Positions 7,987 through 16,944 of a stretch of DNA of 64,000 nt are shown one piece after another (within the stretch, counting starts at the first letter, position 1; every line of letters starts with the position of its first letter). The DNA comes from Agromyces sp. Marseille-P2726 (GTDB taxonomy: Bacteria; Actinomycetota; Actinomycetes; Actinomycetales; Microbacteriaceae): NCBI RefSeq assembly GCF_902809835.1, contig NZ_CADDWM010000014.1:310001-374000 (forward strand). Reading direction: 5' to 3'. A program made the translations under genes and the position numbers. The notes below the pieces were generated by a model. That model was not told the origin of the DNA. It saw nothing but the letters and a program-made list of their open reading frames with translations, and did no database searches.

Positions 7987-9713
7987 AGCGCGTCTTCCGG
8001 CTGACGGGAGATGGCGTCCAGCCGCACGGACACGACGGCTGCGGTGCCCGCGGCCACGTGGGCGAGTCCCGTGCGCAGCGCGTCCGCGAGGTCGTCGTAC
8101 TCGGTCACCGTCGTCCCCCAGGCGGATCCGGCCGCGCCGGCGATACCCGGCAGGTCGGCGGTCTGCTGCAGGTTCACCCAGTACCGATCGGTGCGATCGG
8201 CGAGCTGCCCTGCGTGCTGACGCTGCAGGTTGCGCTTCGTGGCGTTCCAGCCGCCGTTGTCGAGCACGACCGTCAGGACGGGGATGCGGTACCGGTCGGC
8301 GATCCAGTAGGTCGACGAGGGGACGCTGAAGAAGAACGTGCCGTCACCGACGATGCTGACGACGGTCCGATCCTGCACGGCGAGCTTCACGCCGAGCGCG
8401 CCTCCACCCGACCAGCCGAGGGAAGTGCCGCGATTGCCGAAGAGCGTGCCGGGCTTGCGGCGCGGCAGGTGCTTCCAGATGGTCGGCGCCTCGGAGATCG
8501 CCTCATTGAGCACGATGGTGTCGTCGTCGATGAGTCCGGAGAGCACGTGCGCGACACTGGCCGGCGTGAGGCGCTGGTTCGCGGCATCCGTGGTCGCTGT
8601 CTCGGTCAACGCCGAGCGCTGTTCTCGTCCTTGGGCAGCGACGGCCGCTGCGCGCCGCTCGATCCGTCCGTCGTCGTCGCTCGGCGCGACTCGGTCGAGG
8701 AGCTGGTCGAGCAGCATCTCGCCGTCGGCTCGGACGAAGTGGTCGGCCGGCGCATACCAGAGCGGGATCGCCTCCTGCAGGGGATCCTCGTTGATCACGT
8801 ACACCCTCGCGTCGTCGCGAGGCCGGGCGGTCGCCGCCAGCCAGGGCGCATCCGTGTCGAGCGCGATGACGAGATCGGCCTCGGTGATCATGCGGTGCGG
8901 GTCGTCGCCGCCGTGGGGCGGGTGGTCGTGCGGAAAGCTGAGCACCTCGGCGTTCACCTCGACGACTGGGATGGCGAACCGCTCGGCGAACTCGACGAGC
9001 TTCGCCACGGCCGTCTGGCGGCGTCCGAGGTAGGTCGTCACGACGAGGGGATGCCGCGACCGCCCGAGATCGTCGAGAAGTCCGTCGATCAGCTGCTCGG
9101 GCGCCGCCATGCGAGCCACCGGCCGCCATTGCCGCGGCGACACCTCCGCGCGCGGGACGTCCTCGGCGAGCACCTCGCGCGCACCGGTCAGGTACACCGG
9201 ACCGGCCGGCGCACTCGCGGCGAGCTGCAGCCCACGATGCACGAGCTGCGGAGCGTTCCGCCCGGTGCGGATGTCGTAGCTCCACTTCACGTACTGACGC
9301 ACCAGCGCGTGCTGATCGGGCGCGTCCTGCAGGTGGTTGATGTGGGTGTTGCGCGACCCGGGCAGTTCACCCTCGAGGGTGTATGGCGTGAGGCCGGCGA
9401 AGATGAAGACCGGCACCCGCGAGCGTGCGGCGTTGTGCACGGCGCCGCCGAGGTTGGCCGTGCCCACGTCGGTGTGGATGAAGACGGCTTGCGGCTCGCC
9501 GGTCACGGCCGCGTAGCCGTGCGCCGCACTGAGGGCCGTGTACTCGTGCGGGCAGAGCACGACGGCAGGGCTCGGGATGCCCCGCTCCCGGTCGGCCGCG
9601 AGCGCCTCGATGATCGCAGGGTGATCGCTGCCGAAATTCGCGAACAGGTACCGGACGCCTGCCTCGCGCAGCGCATCGATCAGGACGCTCGCCGTCGACG
9701 CCGTCTTCGTCAC
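7983..9713 (-). CDS. Thiamine-diphosphate-dependent enzyme (benzoylformate-decarboxylase/acetolactate-synthase-like)
   Basis: A 576-residue ThDP enzyme. The N-terminal PYR domain has the cofactor-activating glutamate Glu57 in CPHEYTALSAAHGYA. The C-terminal PP domain has the metal/diphosphate motif starting GDG at 456 and ending in N486-G-G. The fold is that of 2-oxo-acid decarboxylases, carboligases and acetolactate synthase. It is a single large subunit with no regulatory subunit and sits next to an aldehyde dehydrogenase, so a decarboxylase or C-C lyase releasing an aldehyde is more likely than valine/isoleucine synthesis. The GTG start shares GTGA with the stop of the dehydrogenase. The substrate is unknown. 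Confidence 0.85.
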   Translation of the reverse strand: MTKTASTASVLIDALREAGVRYLFANFGSDHPAIIEALAADRERGIPSPAVVLCPHEYTALSAAHGYAAVTGEPQAVFIHTDVGTANLGGAVHNAARSRVPVFIFAGLTPYTLEGELPGSRNTHINHLQDAPDQHALVRQYVKWSYDIRTGRNAPQLVHRGLQLAASAPAGPVYLTGAREVLAEDVPRAEVSPRQWRPVARMAAPEQLIDGLLDDLGRSRHPLVVTTYLGRRQTAVAKLVEFAERFAIPVVEVNAEVLSFPHDHPPHGGDDPHRMITEADLVIALDTDAPWLAATARPRDDARVYVINEDPLQEAIPLWYAPADHFVRADGEMLLDQLLDRVAPSDDDGRIERRAAAVAAQGREQRSALTETATTDAANQRLTPASVAHVLSGLIDDDTIVLNEAISEAPTIWKHLPRRKPGTLFGNRGTSLGWSGGGALGVKLAVQDRTVVSIVGDGTFFFSVPSSTYWIADRYRIPVLTVVLDNGGWNATKRNLQRQHAGQLADRTDRYWVNLQQTADLPGIAGAAGSAWGTTVTEYDDLADALRTGLAHVAAGTAAVVSVRLDAISRQPEDAL

Positions 9714-11209
9714 GAAGCGTCCCGCTCGGGGAACGACTGGACGTCGACGCTCTGGAACTGCAGGTACTCGTCGATCCCGTAGGGGGAGGCCTCCCAGCCG
9801 ATGCCGCTCTGCTTCCAGCCGCCGAACGGGATCTCGCGGGAGCCCACCGGTGTGAAGAGGTGGTTGTTGACGATCGTCATCCCCGCTTCGATGCGCGATG
9901 CGACGTCGAGGGCGCGGTCCACCGATCGCGACCAGACCGACGAGCACAGGCCGTACTCGGTGTCGTTCGCCATCGCGATCGCCGCGTCTTCGGTGTCGTA
10001 GGCGACGATCGGAAGGATCGGGCCGAACTGCTCCTCGCGCACGATCTCGTCGTCGTGCTGTGCATCCAGCACGAGCGCCGGCATCAGGTAGTACCCGTCG
10101 TTCCACGCGTCGGGATCGAGTGCGGTGCCCACCTCGCGGACGTCGCGACCCAGGGCGGTCGTGCGCTCGCGAAGCCCCTGGACCTTCTCGAGCTGACCGG
10201 CGTTGTTGAGTGGGCCCATGGTGGCGCGCTCGTCGAGCGCATCGCCGACGGTGATGCGCTCTGCGCGCTTGACCAGGAGGCGCGCGAACTCGTCGGCCTG
10301 CGACCGTGGGACGTAGATCCGCTTCACGGCGAAGCAGACCTGGCCCGCCCGTCGGAAGGCGGACTCGACGATACGGTCGGCGGTGGCCTCGAGATCGGCG
10401 TCGTCGAGCACGATCGCCGGGTCGTTGCCGCCGAGCTCGAAATGCACGCCCGTAAGGGTGTCTGCGGCCTGCCTCATGATGTGGCGTGCGGTCTCGCCGC
10501 CCCCCGTGAACGAGATCTTGCGTACCTCGCGGTGCCCGATCAGCGCAGCACCCACCTCGCCGCCGCCGTTGACGACGTTGACGACCCCCGGCGGGAGGAT
10601 CGATGCGGCGATGCGCGCGATGAGCGTCACCCCGAGCGGTGCGAAAGGGGATGGCTTGAGCACGACGGCGTTCCCTGCCGCGAGGGCGGGAGCGAGCTTG
10701 TTCGCGGTCAGGATGAGCGGCGCGTTCCAGGGCACGACGCAGGCGACCACGCCGAACGGCCGTCGATGCACCCGGACGAACTCACCAGCAGGGCCTGACG
10801 GGTGCTCGACGGGCGAGAGCTTCTCGACGAGGTACGCGGCGACGTCGCGGAAGGCCGCGCCGGTGCCGATCAACTCGCGTCGCACGATCGGACGCACGCT
10901 GCCGTTCTCCCGCGCGACGAGCGTCGCAAGGTCGTCCGCCTGTGCGTCGATCTCGTCCGCGATCCGTGCGAACAGCTCGATCCGGTGCTGCGGCGACGTC
11001 GCCGCCCATGCGTGCGCGGCAGCGACGGCGGCGTCGACTGCCGCGTCGACGTCCGCCGCCGTGCCATCCGCAACCGCACCGACGAGCTCGCCCCGCCGAC
11101 TGGGGTTGCGTACCTCGATCTCGCGATCGGCCGGCAGCTCCCGACCGCCGATCAGCTGGCCGAGTCGCACCGGCGTGATCGTCGATGACATCGATTCCAC
11201 GTGTTCCAT
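9710..11209 (-). CDS. Aldehyde dehydrogenase family protein
   Basis: A 499-residue NAD(P)-dependent aldehyde dehydrogenase. The cofactor segment VVPWNAP is at 159-165, the general base Glu258 in FELGGNDP and the nucleophile Cys292 in GQVCFAV. The C-terminal IPFGGWKQSGIG motif closes the fold. It should oxidise the aldehyde made by the adjacent thiamine-diphosphate enzyme to a carboxylate. The start is uncertain: ATG at 11209 has GGAG close by, while ATG at 11191 is an alternative. Its stop overlaps the start of the next gene by four bases, which indicates translational coupling. Confidence 0.88.
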   Translation of the reverse strand: MEHVESMSSTITPVRLGQLIGGRELPADREIEVRNPSRRGELVGAVADGTAADVDAAVDAAVAAAHAWAATSPQHRIELFARIADEIDAQADDLATLVARENGSVRPIVRRELIGTGAAFRDVAAYLVEKLSPVEHPSGPAGEFVRVHRRPFGVVACVVPWNAPLILTANKLAPALAAGNAVVLKPSPFAPLGVTLIARIAASILPPGVVNVVNGGGEVGAALIGHREVRKISFTGGGETARHIMRQAADTLTGVHFELGGNDPAIVLDDADLEATADRIVESAFRRAGQVCFAVKRIYVPRSQADEFARLLVKRAERITVGDALDERATMGPLNNAGQLEKVQGLRERTTALGRDVREVGTALDPDAWNDGYYLMPALVLDAQHDDEIVREEQFGPILPIVAYDTEDAAIAMANDTEYGLCSSVWSRSVDRALDVASRIEAGMTIVNNHLFTPVGSREIPFGGWKQSGIGWEASPYGIDEYLQFQSVDVQSFPERDAS

Positions 11210-11294
11210 GTCTCCATGCTCTCTGTGCTGGCTGTGCGCTCCGTGCTCGCGCTCGCGCTGCGTGCTCGCGCTTCCCATTCGAGGGGTGTCCGTA

Positions 11295-12089
11295 TCAGTC
11301 GTCGTTGGGCATCACGAGCGAGAGCAGGTGACTGCGCAACTCGAGGAACGTCTCGCTCGACCGCGTCTCCACCTGCGACCTCTCGGCACCCAGGGGCACG
11401 GTCACCACTTCCTTCACGACGCTCGGATTCTTCGACAGCACGACGATGCGGTCGCTCAGGTAGATCGCCTCGTCGATGTCGTGGGTCACGAGCACGACGG
11501 TGATTCCCAACTCGCGTCGGACCTTCAGGATCAGGTCCTCGAGGTCGAACCGGGTCTGCGCATCGACCGACGCGAATGGCTCGTCCATCAGGAGCAGCTC
11601 GGGCCGATACGACAGGGAACGCGCGATCGCGACGCGCTGCTGCATTCCGCCCGACAGCTCCCACGGGTACTTCTTCTCGACGTGCCCGAGGCCGACGCTC
11701 GTGAGCGCTTGGGTGACGCGCTGCGCCCGCTCCGACTTCGGCACGCCGCGGGCCGCGAGCGGCAGCGCGACGTTCTTCCCGTTGGTGAACCACGGGTAGA
11801 GCGAGCGACTGTAGTCCTGGAAGACCAGCCCCAGCTGCTCGGGCACGCTGTCGAGCGGCTCGCCCTCGAACGCGATGGATCCTGCGCTGGGTGCTGCGAG
11901 TCCCGAGATGCAGCGAAGCAGGGTCGTCTTGCCGGCGCCGCTGGGACCGACGATGCAGACGAACTCGCCCTTCTCGACCAGGAACGACACCCGATCGATC
12001 GCCATGTTGGCCTGGTCGGTGCCTTCGTTGTAGATCTTGCGGAGGCCGTCGACGGCGAGTACGGCCGTATCGGTCTGCGTGATGGTCAT
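11295..12089 (-). CDS. ABC transporter ATP-binding protein, nitrate/sulfonate/taurine type
   Basis: A 264-residue ATPase. Walker A is GPSGAGKT at 48-55, the signature LSGGMQQ at 145-151, Walker B ends LLLMDE at 170, and the switch histidine lies in LVTHDIDEA. Order and similarity fit the SsuB/TauB/NrtD class, which energises uptake of small organic anions through two SsuC-like permeases and an SsuA-like lipoprotein. AGGAGG precedes the ATG at 12089. It follows the second permease by 11 bases and precedes the aldehyde dehydrogenase by 85 bases, so it links transport and catabolism in one transcript. Confidence 0.9.
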   Translation of the reverse strand: MTITQTDTAVLAVDGLRKIYNEGTDQANMAIDRVSFLVEKGEFVCIVGPSGAGKTTLLRCISGLAAPSAGSIAFEGEPLDSVPEQLGLVFQDYSRSLYPWFTNGKNVALPLAARGVPKSERAQRVTQALTSVGLGHVEKKYPWELSGGMQQRVAIARSLSYRPELLLMDEPFASVDAQTRFDLEDLILKVRRELGITVVLVTHDIDEAIYLSDRIVVLSKNPSVVKEVVTVPLGAERSQVETRSSETFLELRSHLLSLVMPNDD

Positions 12090-12100
12090 GATTGGTCCTC

Positions 12101-12937
12101 CTACGATCCGCCCAGCGCGCGTGATCGGTAGTACCAACGCAGCGCGATGCGCTCGACGAACATGAACAGGTAGTTCAGCAACGTGCCGATGAGTGCGAGG
12201 ACCAGGATGCCGGTCCACATCTTCTTGATGGCGAATTCCGCCTGCGCCTGCAGGATGAAGTAGCCGATGCCCGACTGTGCCGCGACCATCTCGCTCACCA
12301 CGACCAGGATGATGCCGACCGTCAGGCTGGCGCGGAGTCCGGCGGCGATCTGGGGTGCGGCGCCGGGCAGCACGAGCGTGAAGTACGTGCGCCAGCCGCC
12401 CAACCGGAGCGCGCGAGCGGTGTCGAACTTCACGGCATCGATGCCGCGCATGCCGTCGAGCGTGTTGAGCAGCGTCGGCCAGATGGAACCGAGCGCGATG
12501 AGCGCGATCTGGCGCATGTCGCCGATGCCGAAGATGGCGATCATCGCGGGCAGCAGCGCAGGTGCGGGAAGGACGTAGAGGAAGTAGATGAGCGGGTTGG
12601 TCGCGATCCTCACGTGCTCGTAGCGCCACAGGAGGGATCCGCCGACGATGCCGATCGTCACCCCCAGCACGTATCCGAAGAACAGGTTCTGCAGGCTCGA
12701 GGTGGCGTTCGGCCAGGCTCCGAAGACGACCCACTGGTTCCAGGTCTCCGCGAGGATGTCGGCCAGCGGCGGGAAGAACGGCGACGTGCTGTTGGCGCTC
12801 ACCACCCACCAGAGCACCACCAGGAGGGCGGGCAGCCACAGGACGGTCGCGATGCGACCGAAGCGTCGCCGTGCCTCGGTCGATGCCGGCACCTTCGTGC
12901 GCTCCGTCGGAACGGCGCTGGTCGTGAGGCGGCTCAT
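12101..12937 (-). CDS. ABC transporter permease (SsuC/TauC-like), second subunit
   Basis: A 278-residue integral membrane protein with about six transmembrane helices and the BPD_transp_1 domain. The EAA-like cytoplasmic loop is around FDTARALRLGGWRTYFTLVLPGA in the middle. A basic N-terminal cytoplasmic tail precedes the first helix. The ATG overlaps the stop of the other permease as ATGA, so both subunits should be made in equal amounts and pair as a heterodimer. Specificity is set mainly by the binding protein upstream. Confidence 0.88.
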   Translation of the reverse strand: MSRLTTSAVPTERTKVPASTEARRRFGRIATVLWLPALLVVLWWVVSANSTSPFFPPLADILAETWNQWVVFGAWPNATSSLQNLFFGYVLGVTIGIVGGSLLWRYEHVRIATNPLIYFLYVLPAPALLPAMIAIFGIGDMRQIALIALGSIWPTLLNTLDGMRGIDAVKFDTARALRLGGWRTYFTLVLPGAAPQIAAGLRASLTVGIILVVVSEMVAAQSGIGYFILQAQAEFAIKKMWTGILVLALIGTLLNYLFMFVERIALRWYYRSRALGGS

Positions 12938-13746
12938 GCTCGTCCAACCTTGCTCGAGGCGCGGATGTTGCGCTGGGATTCGTGCCAATGCATGACTCTG
13001 CGTTCCATCAGGAAGAAGGCACCGGTCAGGAGGATTCCGAGCAGACCCGCCACGATGATGTACGCGTACATGGTCGGATACGCGGTCGTCCCCGAGTTCT
13101 GGGCGAGCAGGATGTTCCGGCCGATCCCCTCGGCACCGCCGACGATCTCCGCGACGATCGAGAGGATCAATGCCTGCGCAGATGCGATCCGCATGCCCGT
13201 GACCAGGTAGGGGGATGCGCTCGGGATGCTGACCCAGAAGAAGCGACGCGGGCCGCGGACCCCGAGTGCCCGCGAGGTGTCGAGCACCACCGGGTCCATC
13301 GACTGCACGCCGTAGATCACCTGGATGACGAAGGGCCAGAACGCCGCGAAGCAGATCAGGAAGACCTTCATCGGAAGGGTCGATCCGAGGACGAGGATGA
13401 CGAGCGGCAGGATCGCGATCGAGGGGATCGCCTTGAACAGCTCGATGACGGGCGCGGCGCTGCGTCGGGCGAACCCGTTGAAGGCGAGCGCCGTTCCGAC
13501 GACGAGCCCCAGCACGATCGTGATCACCATGCCGATCAGCCAGCCGAGCATGGTCGCTCCCACCGCGCTCCACAGCCGCTCCGAGCCGAACTCCCGCCAC
13601 AGCGCTTCGAGCGAGTCGGTCATCGACGGGAACTGGAGCGGGCTCACGACTCCCGCGGCCGTCACCAGTTCCCAGAAGAGGAGCACGACGAGCACCGTCA
13701 GCGACGGCAGGATCCATCGGATCCATCCATGTGCTGGCATGCTCAT
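12934..13746 (-). CDS. ABC transporter permease (SsuC/TauC-like), first subunit
   Basis: A 270-residue polytopic permease with the BPD_transp_1 domain and six predicted helices, related to but clearly different from its downstream partner. The EAA-loop region reads DTSRALGVRGPRRFFWVSIP. GGGAGGGAGC precedes the ATG. It follows the solute-binding lipoprotein by 28 bases and is coupled to the second permease by ATGA. Two non-identical permeases with one ATPase are less common in this class, where a single permease usually forms a homodimer. Confidence 0.88.
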   Translation of the reverse strand: MSMPAHGWIRWILPSLTVLVVLLFWELVTAAGVVSPLQFPSMTDSLEALWREFGSERLWSAVGATMLGWLIGMVITIVLGLVVGTALAFNGFARRSAAPVIELFKAIPSIAILPLVILVLGSTLPMKVFLICFAAFWPFVIQVIYGVQSMDPVVLDTSRALGVRGPRRFFWVSIPSASPYLVTGMRIASAQALILSIVAEIVGGAEGIGRNILLAQNSGTTAYPTMYAYIIVAGLLGILLTGAFFLMERRVMHWHESQRNIRASSKVGRA

Positions 13747-13774
13747 CGTGCTCCCTCCCGTGACGATCGCCGTG

Positions 13775-14803
13775 CTACTGCAGGGCGCCCGGCCATACCA
13801 ACGTCGAGACGTCGAGCTTCTCGATCGCCGCCTTCACCGAGGCATCCTCGGTGAACTTCGTCAGGAACCCCTGCGCGCTCTCGAACGCATCGAGGTTGAC
13901 GTACGGCACGCCACCGATGTTCCAGCGCGCTCCTGCCGCCTGCTCCTCCGTGAGCCCGAGGCCGGGCACCAACGCCTCACGAGCCCCGTCGGGGTCCTCA
14001 CTCGCCGCCTCGATCGACTCGATCATCGCGTCGGAGAACGCCTGCACCGTGTTCGGGTTCTGGTCGATGAACGACTGCGACGTGTTGAAGAACGTCGTCG
14101 CGGTGTTCTTGAACATGACGCGGTTGTTGTACCCGAGAGCCACGCCGCCCGCGTTGAGGGCGTCCTCGGCGAACGGCCACTGCATCACCGCGGCATCGAC
14201 ATCGCCGTTCGCGAGTGCGGCCGCCATCTGCCCGAAGGGCAGCTGAACCAGCTCGATCGCCTTCGCATCGGCGCCGGCCTCGTCGGCGAGCGCCCAGGTG
14301 GTGAGCGTGTTCATCGAGGACAGGCCGACGGTCGCCAAGCGCTTGCCCTCGAGGTCCTTGAAGTCGGTGATCCCCGATTCGGCGGAGGCGATCGTCACGG
14401 TGCCCTCGTCGTCGGGCTTGATCTGACCCTCGATGGTCGAGACCGTTCGCAGCGGGATGCCGTTGGCATTCGCCGTGATGACGTGAACCACCGTGGCGAA
14501 ACCGAAGTCGTACTGCCCACTCGCGATGCCGGAGACGATCGCCGCGACGTCGGTCTGCGGGACGATCTCGAGGTCGAGGCCGTGCTCTTCGAAGATGCCG
14601 GAATCGATTCCATGGAAGAGTGGCGCGAACTGCGACGAGGGGTTGATCGCCACGGTCAGGCTGGACTTCTCCGGCGTCGTGTCGGCGTTGGCGTCGCCTT
14701 CGTCGTTGCTTGCTGCGGGCGCCCCCGAGCAGCCGGCGAGGAGGAGGCCGGCGCCGGCGATCGCCGCGATGCCTCCGAGTGCGCGTCGTCTGAGGAACTT
14801 CAT
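13775..14803 (-). CDS. ABC transporter substrate-binding lipoprotein (SsuA/NMT1-like)
   Basis: A 342-residue lipoprotein. The signal peptide has basic residues 4-7, a hydrophobic core and the lipobox LLAGC with the lipidated Cys25. The mature part is an NMT1/SsuA-type periplasmic-binding fold with typical phrases such as GLDLEIV and GQYDFGFA. It should capture the transported compound outside the cell. GAGGCAG five bases before the ATG at 14803 favours this start over an ATG four codons upstream. It begins 28 bases after the amidohydrolase stop. The ligand is unknown; relatives bind sulfonates, nitrate, thiamine precursors or aromatic acids. Confidence 0.88.
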   Translation of the reverse strand: MKFLRRRALGGIAAIAGAGLLLAGCSGAPAASNDEGDANADTTPEKSSLTVAINPSSQFAPLFHGIDSGIFEEHGLDLEIVPQTDVAAIVSGIASGQYDFGFATVVHVITANANGIPLRTVSTIEGQIKPDDEGTVTIASAESGITDFKDLEGKRLATVGLSSMNTLTTWALADEAGADAKAIELVQLPFGQMAAALANGDVDAAVMQWPFAEDALNAGGVALGYNNRVMFKNTATTFFNTSQSFIDQNPNTVQAFSDAMIESIEAASEDPDGAREALVPGLGLTEEQAAGARWNIGGVPYVNLDAFESAQGFLTKFTEDASVKAAIEKLDVSTLVWPGALQ

Positions 14804-14831
14804 TGTCTGCCTCATTTCTTGTTGGCGGTGA

Positions 14832-15902
14832 TTACTTCTGGTCGGATGTGACTGAGGTGGCGTATTCAGTTGTGCGGTCGGGGAGCCCGAGAAGATTCGA
14901 CACGTTGCGGTGGTAGATCGCCTCCCGGTCGGCGTCCGTGAGGATGTCCATCTCCTGGAGGTTCGCGATGGTGGAGCGGATGTATCCGGGGCCCTTCTCC
15001 GGGTCGAACGGCGAGTCCGATCCGAAGAGCGTGTGGTCCACGCCGAAGAACTTGATGGCCGTGCGCATCGAGTCGCCCGCGCCGAAGTAGGCCGTGTCGA
15101 CGTAGAACTTCTTGAAGTACTCGATCGGCCGCTGGGTCAGCGGGTAACCCGCGATGTCCTCGGCCTGGTCGGCCGGGGTCCGGGCGCCCAGCTGGTCCCA
15201 ACCGGGTCCGACACGGCCCGCGAAGTGCGGGATCATCGCCCCGCCGTGATGGATCAGGATCTTGATGTCGGGAAGCCGCTCGAAGATCCCGGCGAAGACG
15301 AGCCGCGACATGAACGCCGACAGGTCGTACTCCCAGCCGAGTGTCCACCAGATCTCGAACTTCGACCGCTGCTCGGTCTTGTAGTCCGCCCAGCTCGAGT
15401 CTCGGCAGGGGTGGACCTGGATCATCTTGTCGCCTCGGCGCGCGACGGCCTCATAGAAGGGGAAGAACCGCTCCTGGTCCATCGGGCCGCCGTGGAAGTG
15501 GGTGTAGATCTGCACACCCACAGCTCCGAGCTCGTCGAAGGCGCGCTCGGTCTCGACGATTGCCGCGTCCACGTCGTCGAGCGAGACGGCCGCGCAGAAT
15601 CCCGCGAAACGGTCCGGGTGGTCGGCGACGATCTCGGCCATGCCGTCGTTGGCGATTCGCGCGAGTTCTACGGTGCGCGCTGCGGGGCCCAGGTCCTCGA
15701 GCGGCGGCGCCGCGGTGTTGATGATCTGTCGGTAGTCCTCGCCGAACTCGTCCATTATCCGCAGTCGCACGTCGAGATCGACGAGTGCGGGAACTCCGCT
15801 CACCCGCTTCTGGATGTTGCGCGCGACGGGACTGTCGTCGATCGCGAACAGTCGCTCCGCATAGGCGGGAGGCAAGAGGTGACAGAAGGCATCGATCTTC
15901 AT
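14832..15902 (-). CDS. Amidohydrolase-2 family protein (ACMSD-like decarboxylase or hydrolase)
   Basis: A 356-residue TIM-barrel protein of the amidohydrolase-2 superfamily, which includes ACMSD, gamma-resorcylate decarboxylase and other C-C or C-N lyases. Likely metal or active-site residues are His164 (MIQVHP), His218-219 (LIHHGG) and Asp296 (FGSDSPFD). The usual N-terminal HxH pair reads F6-C7-H8 here, so one canonical metal ligand is missing. AAAGGAA precedes the ATG. It is the first gene of the minus-strand operon and would act on the imported compound. A decarboxylase of an aromatic or unsaturated acid is a reasonable guess, not a demonstration. Confidence 0.82.
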   Translation of the reverse strand: MKIDAFCHLLPPAYAERLFAIDDSPVARNIQKRVSGVPALVDLDVRLRIMDEFGEDYRQIINTAAPPLEDLGPAARTVELARIANDGMAEIVADHPDRFAGFCAAVSLDDVDAAIVETERAFDELGAVGVQIYTHFHGGPMDQERFFPFYEAVARRGDKMIQVHPCRDSSWADYKTEQRSKFEIWWTLGWEYDLSAFMSRLVFAGIFERLPDIKILIHHGGAMIPHFAGRVGPGWDQLGARTPADQAEDIAGYPLTQRPIEYFKKFYVDTAYFGAGDSMRTAIKFFGVDHTLFGSDSPFDPEKGPGYIRSTIANLQEMDILTDADREAIYHRNVSNLLGLPDRTTEYATSVTSDQK

Positions 15903-16065
15903 CGGCCGGTTCCTTTCCGATTCCGCGGCTCTGCGGTCTCATGACGCCACGCCAGCCAAGCCAGCCGGTTCGGCGCGGACAAGAGATCGGGGCGGAAGAT
16001 TCCGCAGTGCAGAATCCCGGCGGGGGCTGCAGCGCCAGGTCGCCGCTCGTCGCTGCAGATCCTCG

Positions 16066-16866
16066 CTACAGATCCGCGTGGGCGAGGGTGGCGCGGATCT
16101 GGGCCGCGCACTCCCGAAGCTCGATCACGAGCTCGCGGATTCTCCGGTTCCGGAGGCGGGCGCTCGGGCCCGACATCGCCACGGCGGCGATCGTGCGGCC
16201 GACCGGATCCTTCAGGGGGACGGCGACGGCGGTCAGCCCGGCCTCGCTCTCCCCCTCGTTCACCGCATACCCGCGCATCATGACGAGCGCGAGCTCGTCG
16301 ACGAGCTGCGTGAACGTCTTCGTGCGCGGGGTGAGCTTCCGGAGCCCGCGCGGATACATCTCTCTGAGCGTGTCCCGCGACAGTTCGGCCAGGAGCACCT
16401 TTCCGCCCGACACGGCATATGCCGGCAGCAACGTGCCGGTGAGCACTCTCGTGCGCACCCGCTGGTCGCTCTCGAAGCCGGCGACGAACTGCACGTTCGG
16501 GCCCTGCAGCACGAGCAGGTTGACGGTCTCGCCGATCCGCCCCGCGAGCGCCTTGAGGTGGGGCTCGGCGGCCTCCCGCAGGTCGAACGAGCCGGTGCTC
16601 CGCACGCCGAGCTCGATCAGCGCCGGGCCGGCGCGGTAGGCCTTCGTCACCCGGTCCTGGGAGACGAAGCGCCGAGCGGCGAGGGTGGTCAGCAGTCGAT
16701 GCGCCGTCGAGGGCGCGATGCCGAGCTCACTGGCTGCCGTGGTGACCCGCAGGTCCCGATGCCGATGCAGGAGCAGCAGGATCTGCAGCGCGTGATCGAC
16801 CGATCCGATGCGATATCGGGGACCATCACCCGCCTCCGCCACGCCAGCATCATAGCTTTCCGTCAT
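16066..16866 (-). CDS. IclR-family transcriptional regulator
   Basis: A 266-residue regulator with an N-terminal winged helix-turn-helix (about residues 15-75, including SVDHALQILLLLHRH and APSTAHRLLTTL) and a C-terminal IclR effector domain with a GAF-like fold. IclR proteins bind palindromes near their own promoter and respond to small catabolic acids. It lies upstream of the catabolic operon on the same strand, separated by 165 bases, and is divergent from the hydrolase gene with 78 bases between starts, so it is the probable controller of both units. ATG at 16866 is used; an ATG at 16887 is possible. Confidence 0.88.
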   Translation of the reverse strand: MTESYDAGVAEAGDGPRYRIGSVDHALQILLLLHRHRDLRVTTAASELGIAPSTAHRLLTTLAARRFVSQDRVTKAYRAGPALIELGVRSTGSFDLREAAEPHLKALAGRIGETVNLLVLQGPNVQFVAGFESDQRVRTRVLTGTLLPAYAVSGGKVLLAELSRDTLREMYPRGLRKLTPRTKTFTQLVDELALVMMRGYAVNEGESEAGLTAVAVPLKDPVGRTIAAVAMSGPSARLRNRRIRELVIELRECAAQIRATLAHADL

Positions 16867-16880
16867 CCGATCGCCCCGGG

Positions 16881-16908
16881 TTGCCATCGTTGCGGGGGCC
16901 GCTATGGT
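16881..16908 (+). promoter_or_regulatory. Putative sigma70-type promoter for the isochorismatase-like gene
   Basis: TTGCCA (16881-16886) and TATGGT (16903-16908) are separated by 16 bases, in the 78-base gap between the divergent IclR gene and the hydrolase. Transcription would start near 16915. CCAT at 16885 and ATGG at 16904 form short outer inverted arms over the same stretch, so IclR could bind here; that is inference. Confidence 0.4.
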
Positions 16909-16944
16909 GGCCGGAACAGCCATCTCCCAGAAGGACCGAACGCT

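Noticed and set aside
7983..9713. Calling the thiamine-diphosphate enzyme acetolactate synthase (ilvB).
   Set aside because: No small regulatory subunit or ilvC lies nearby and it is coupled to an aldehyde dehydrogenase and transporters, so a catabolic role fits better.
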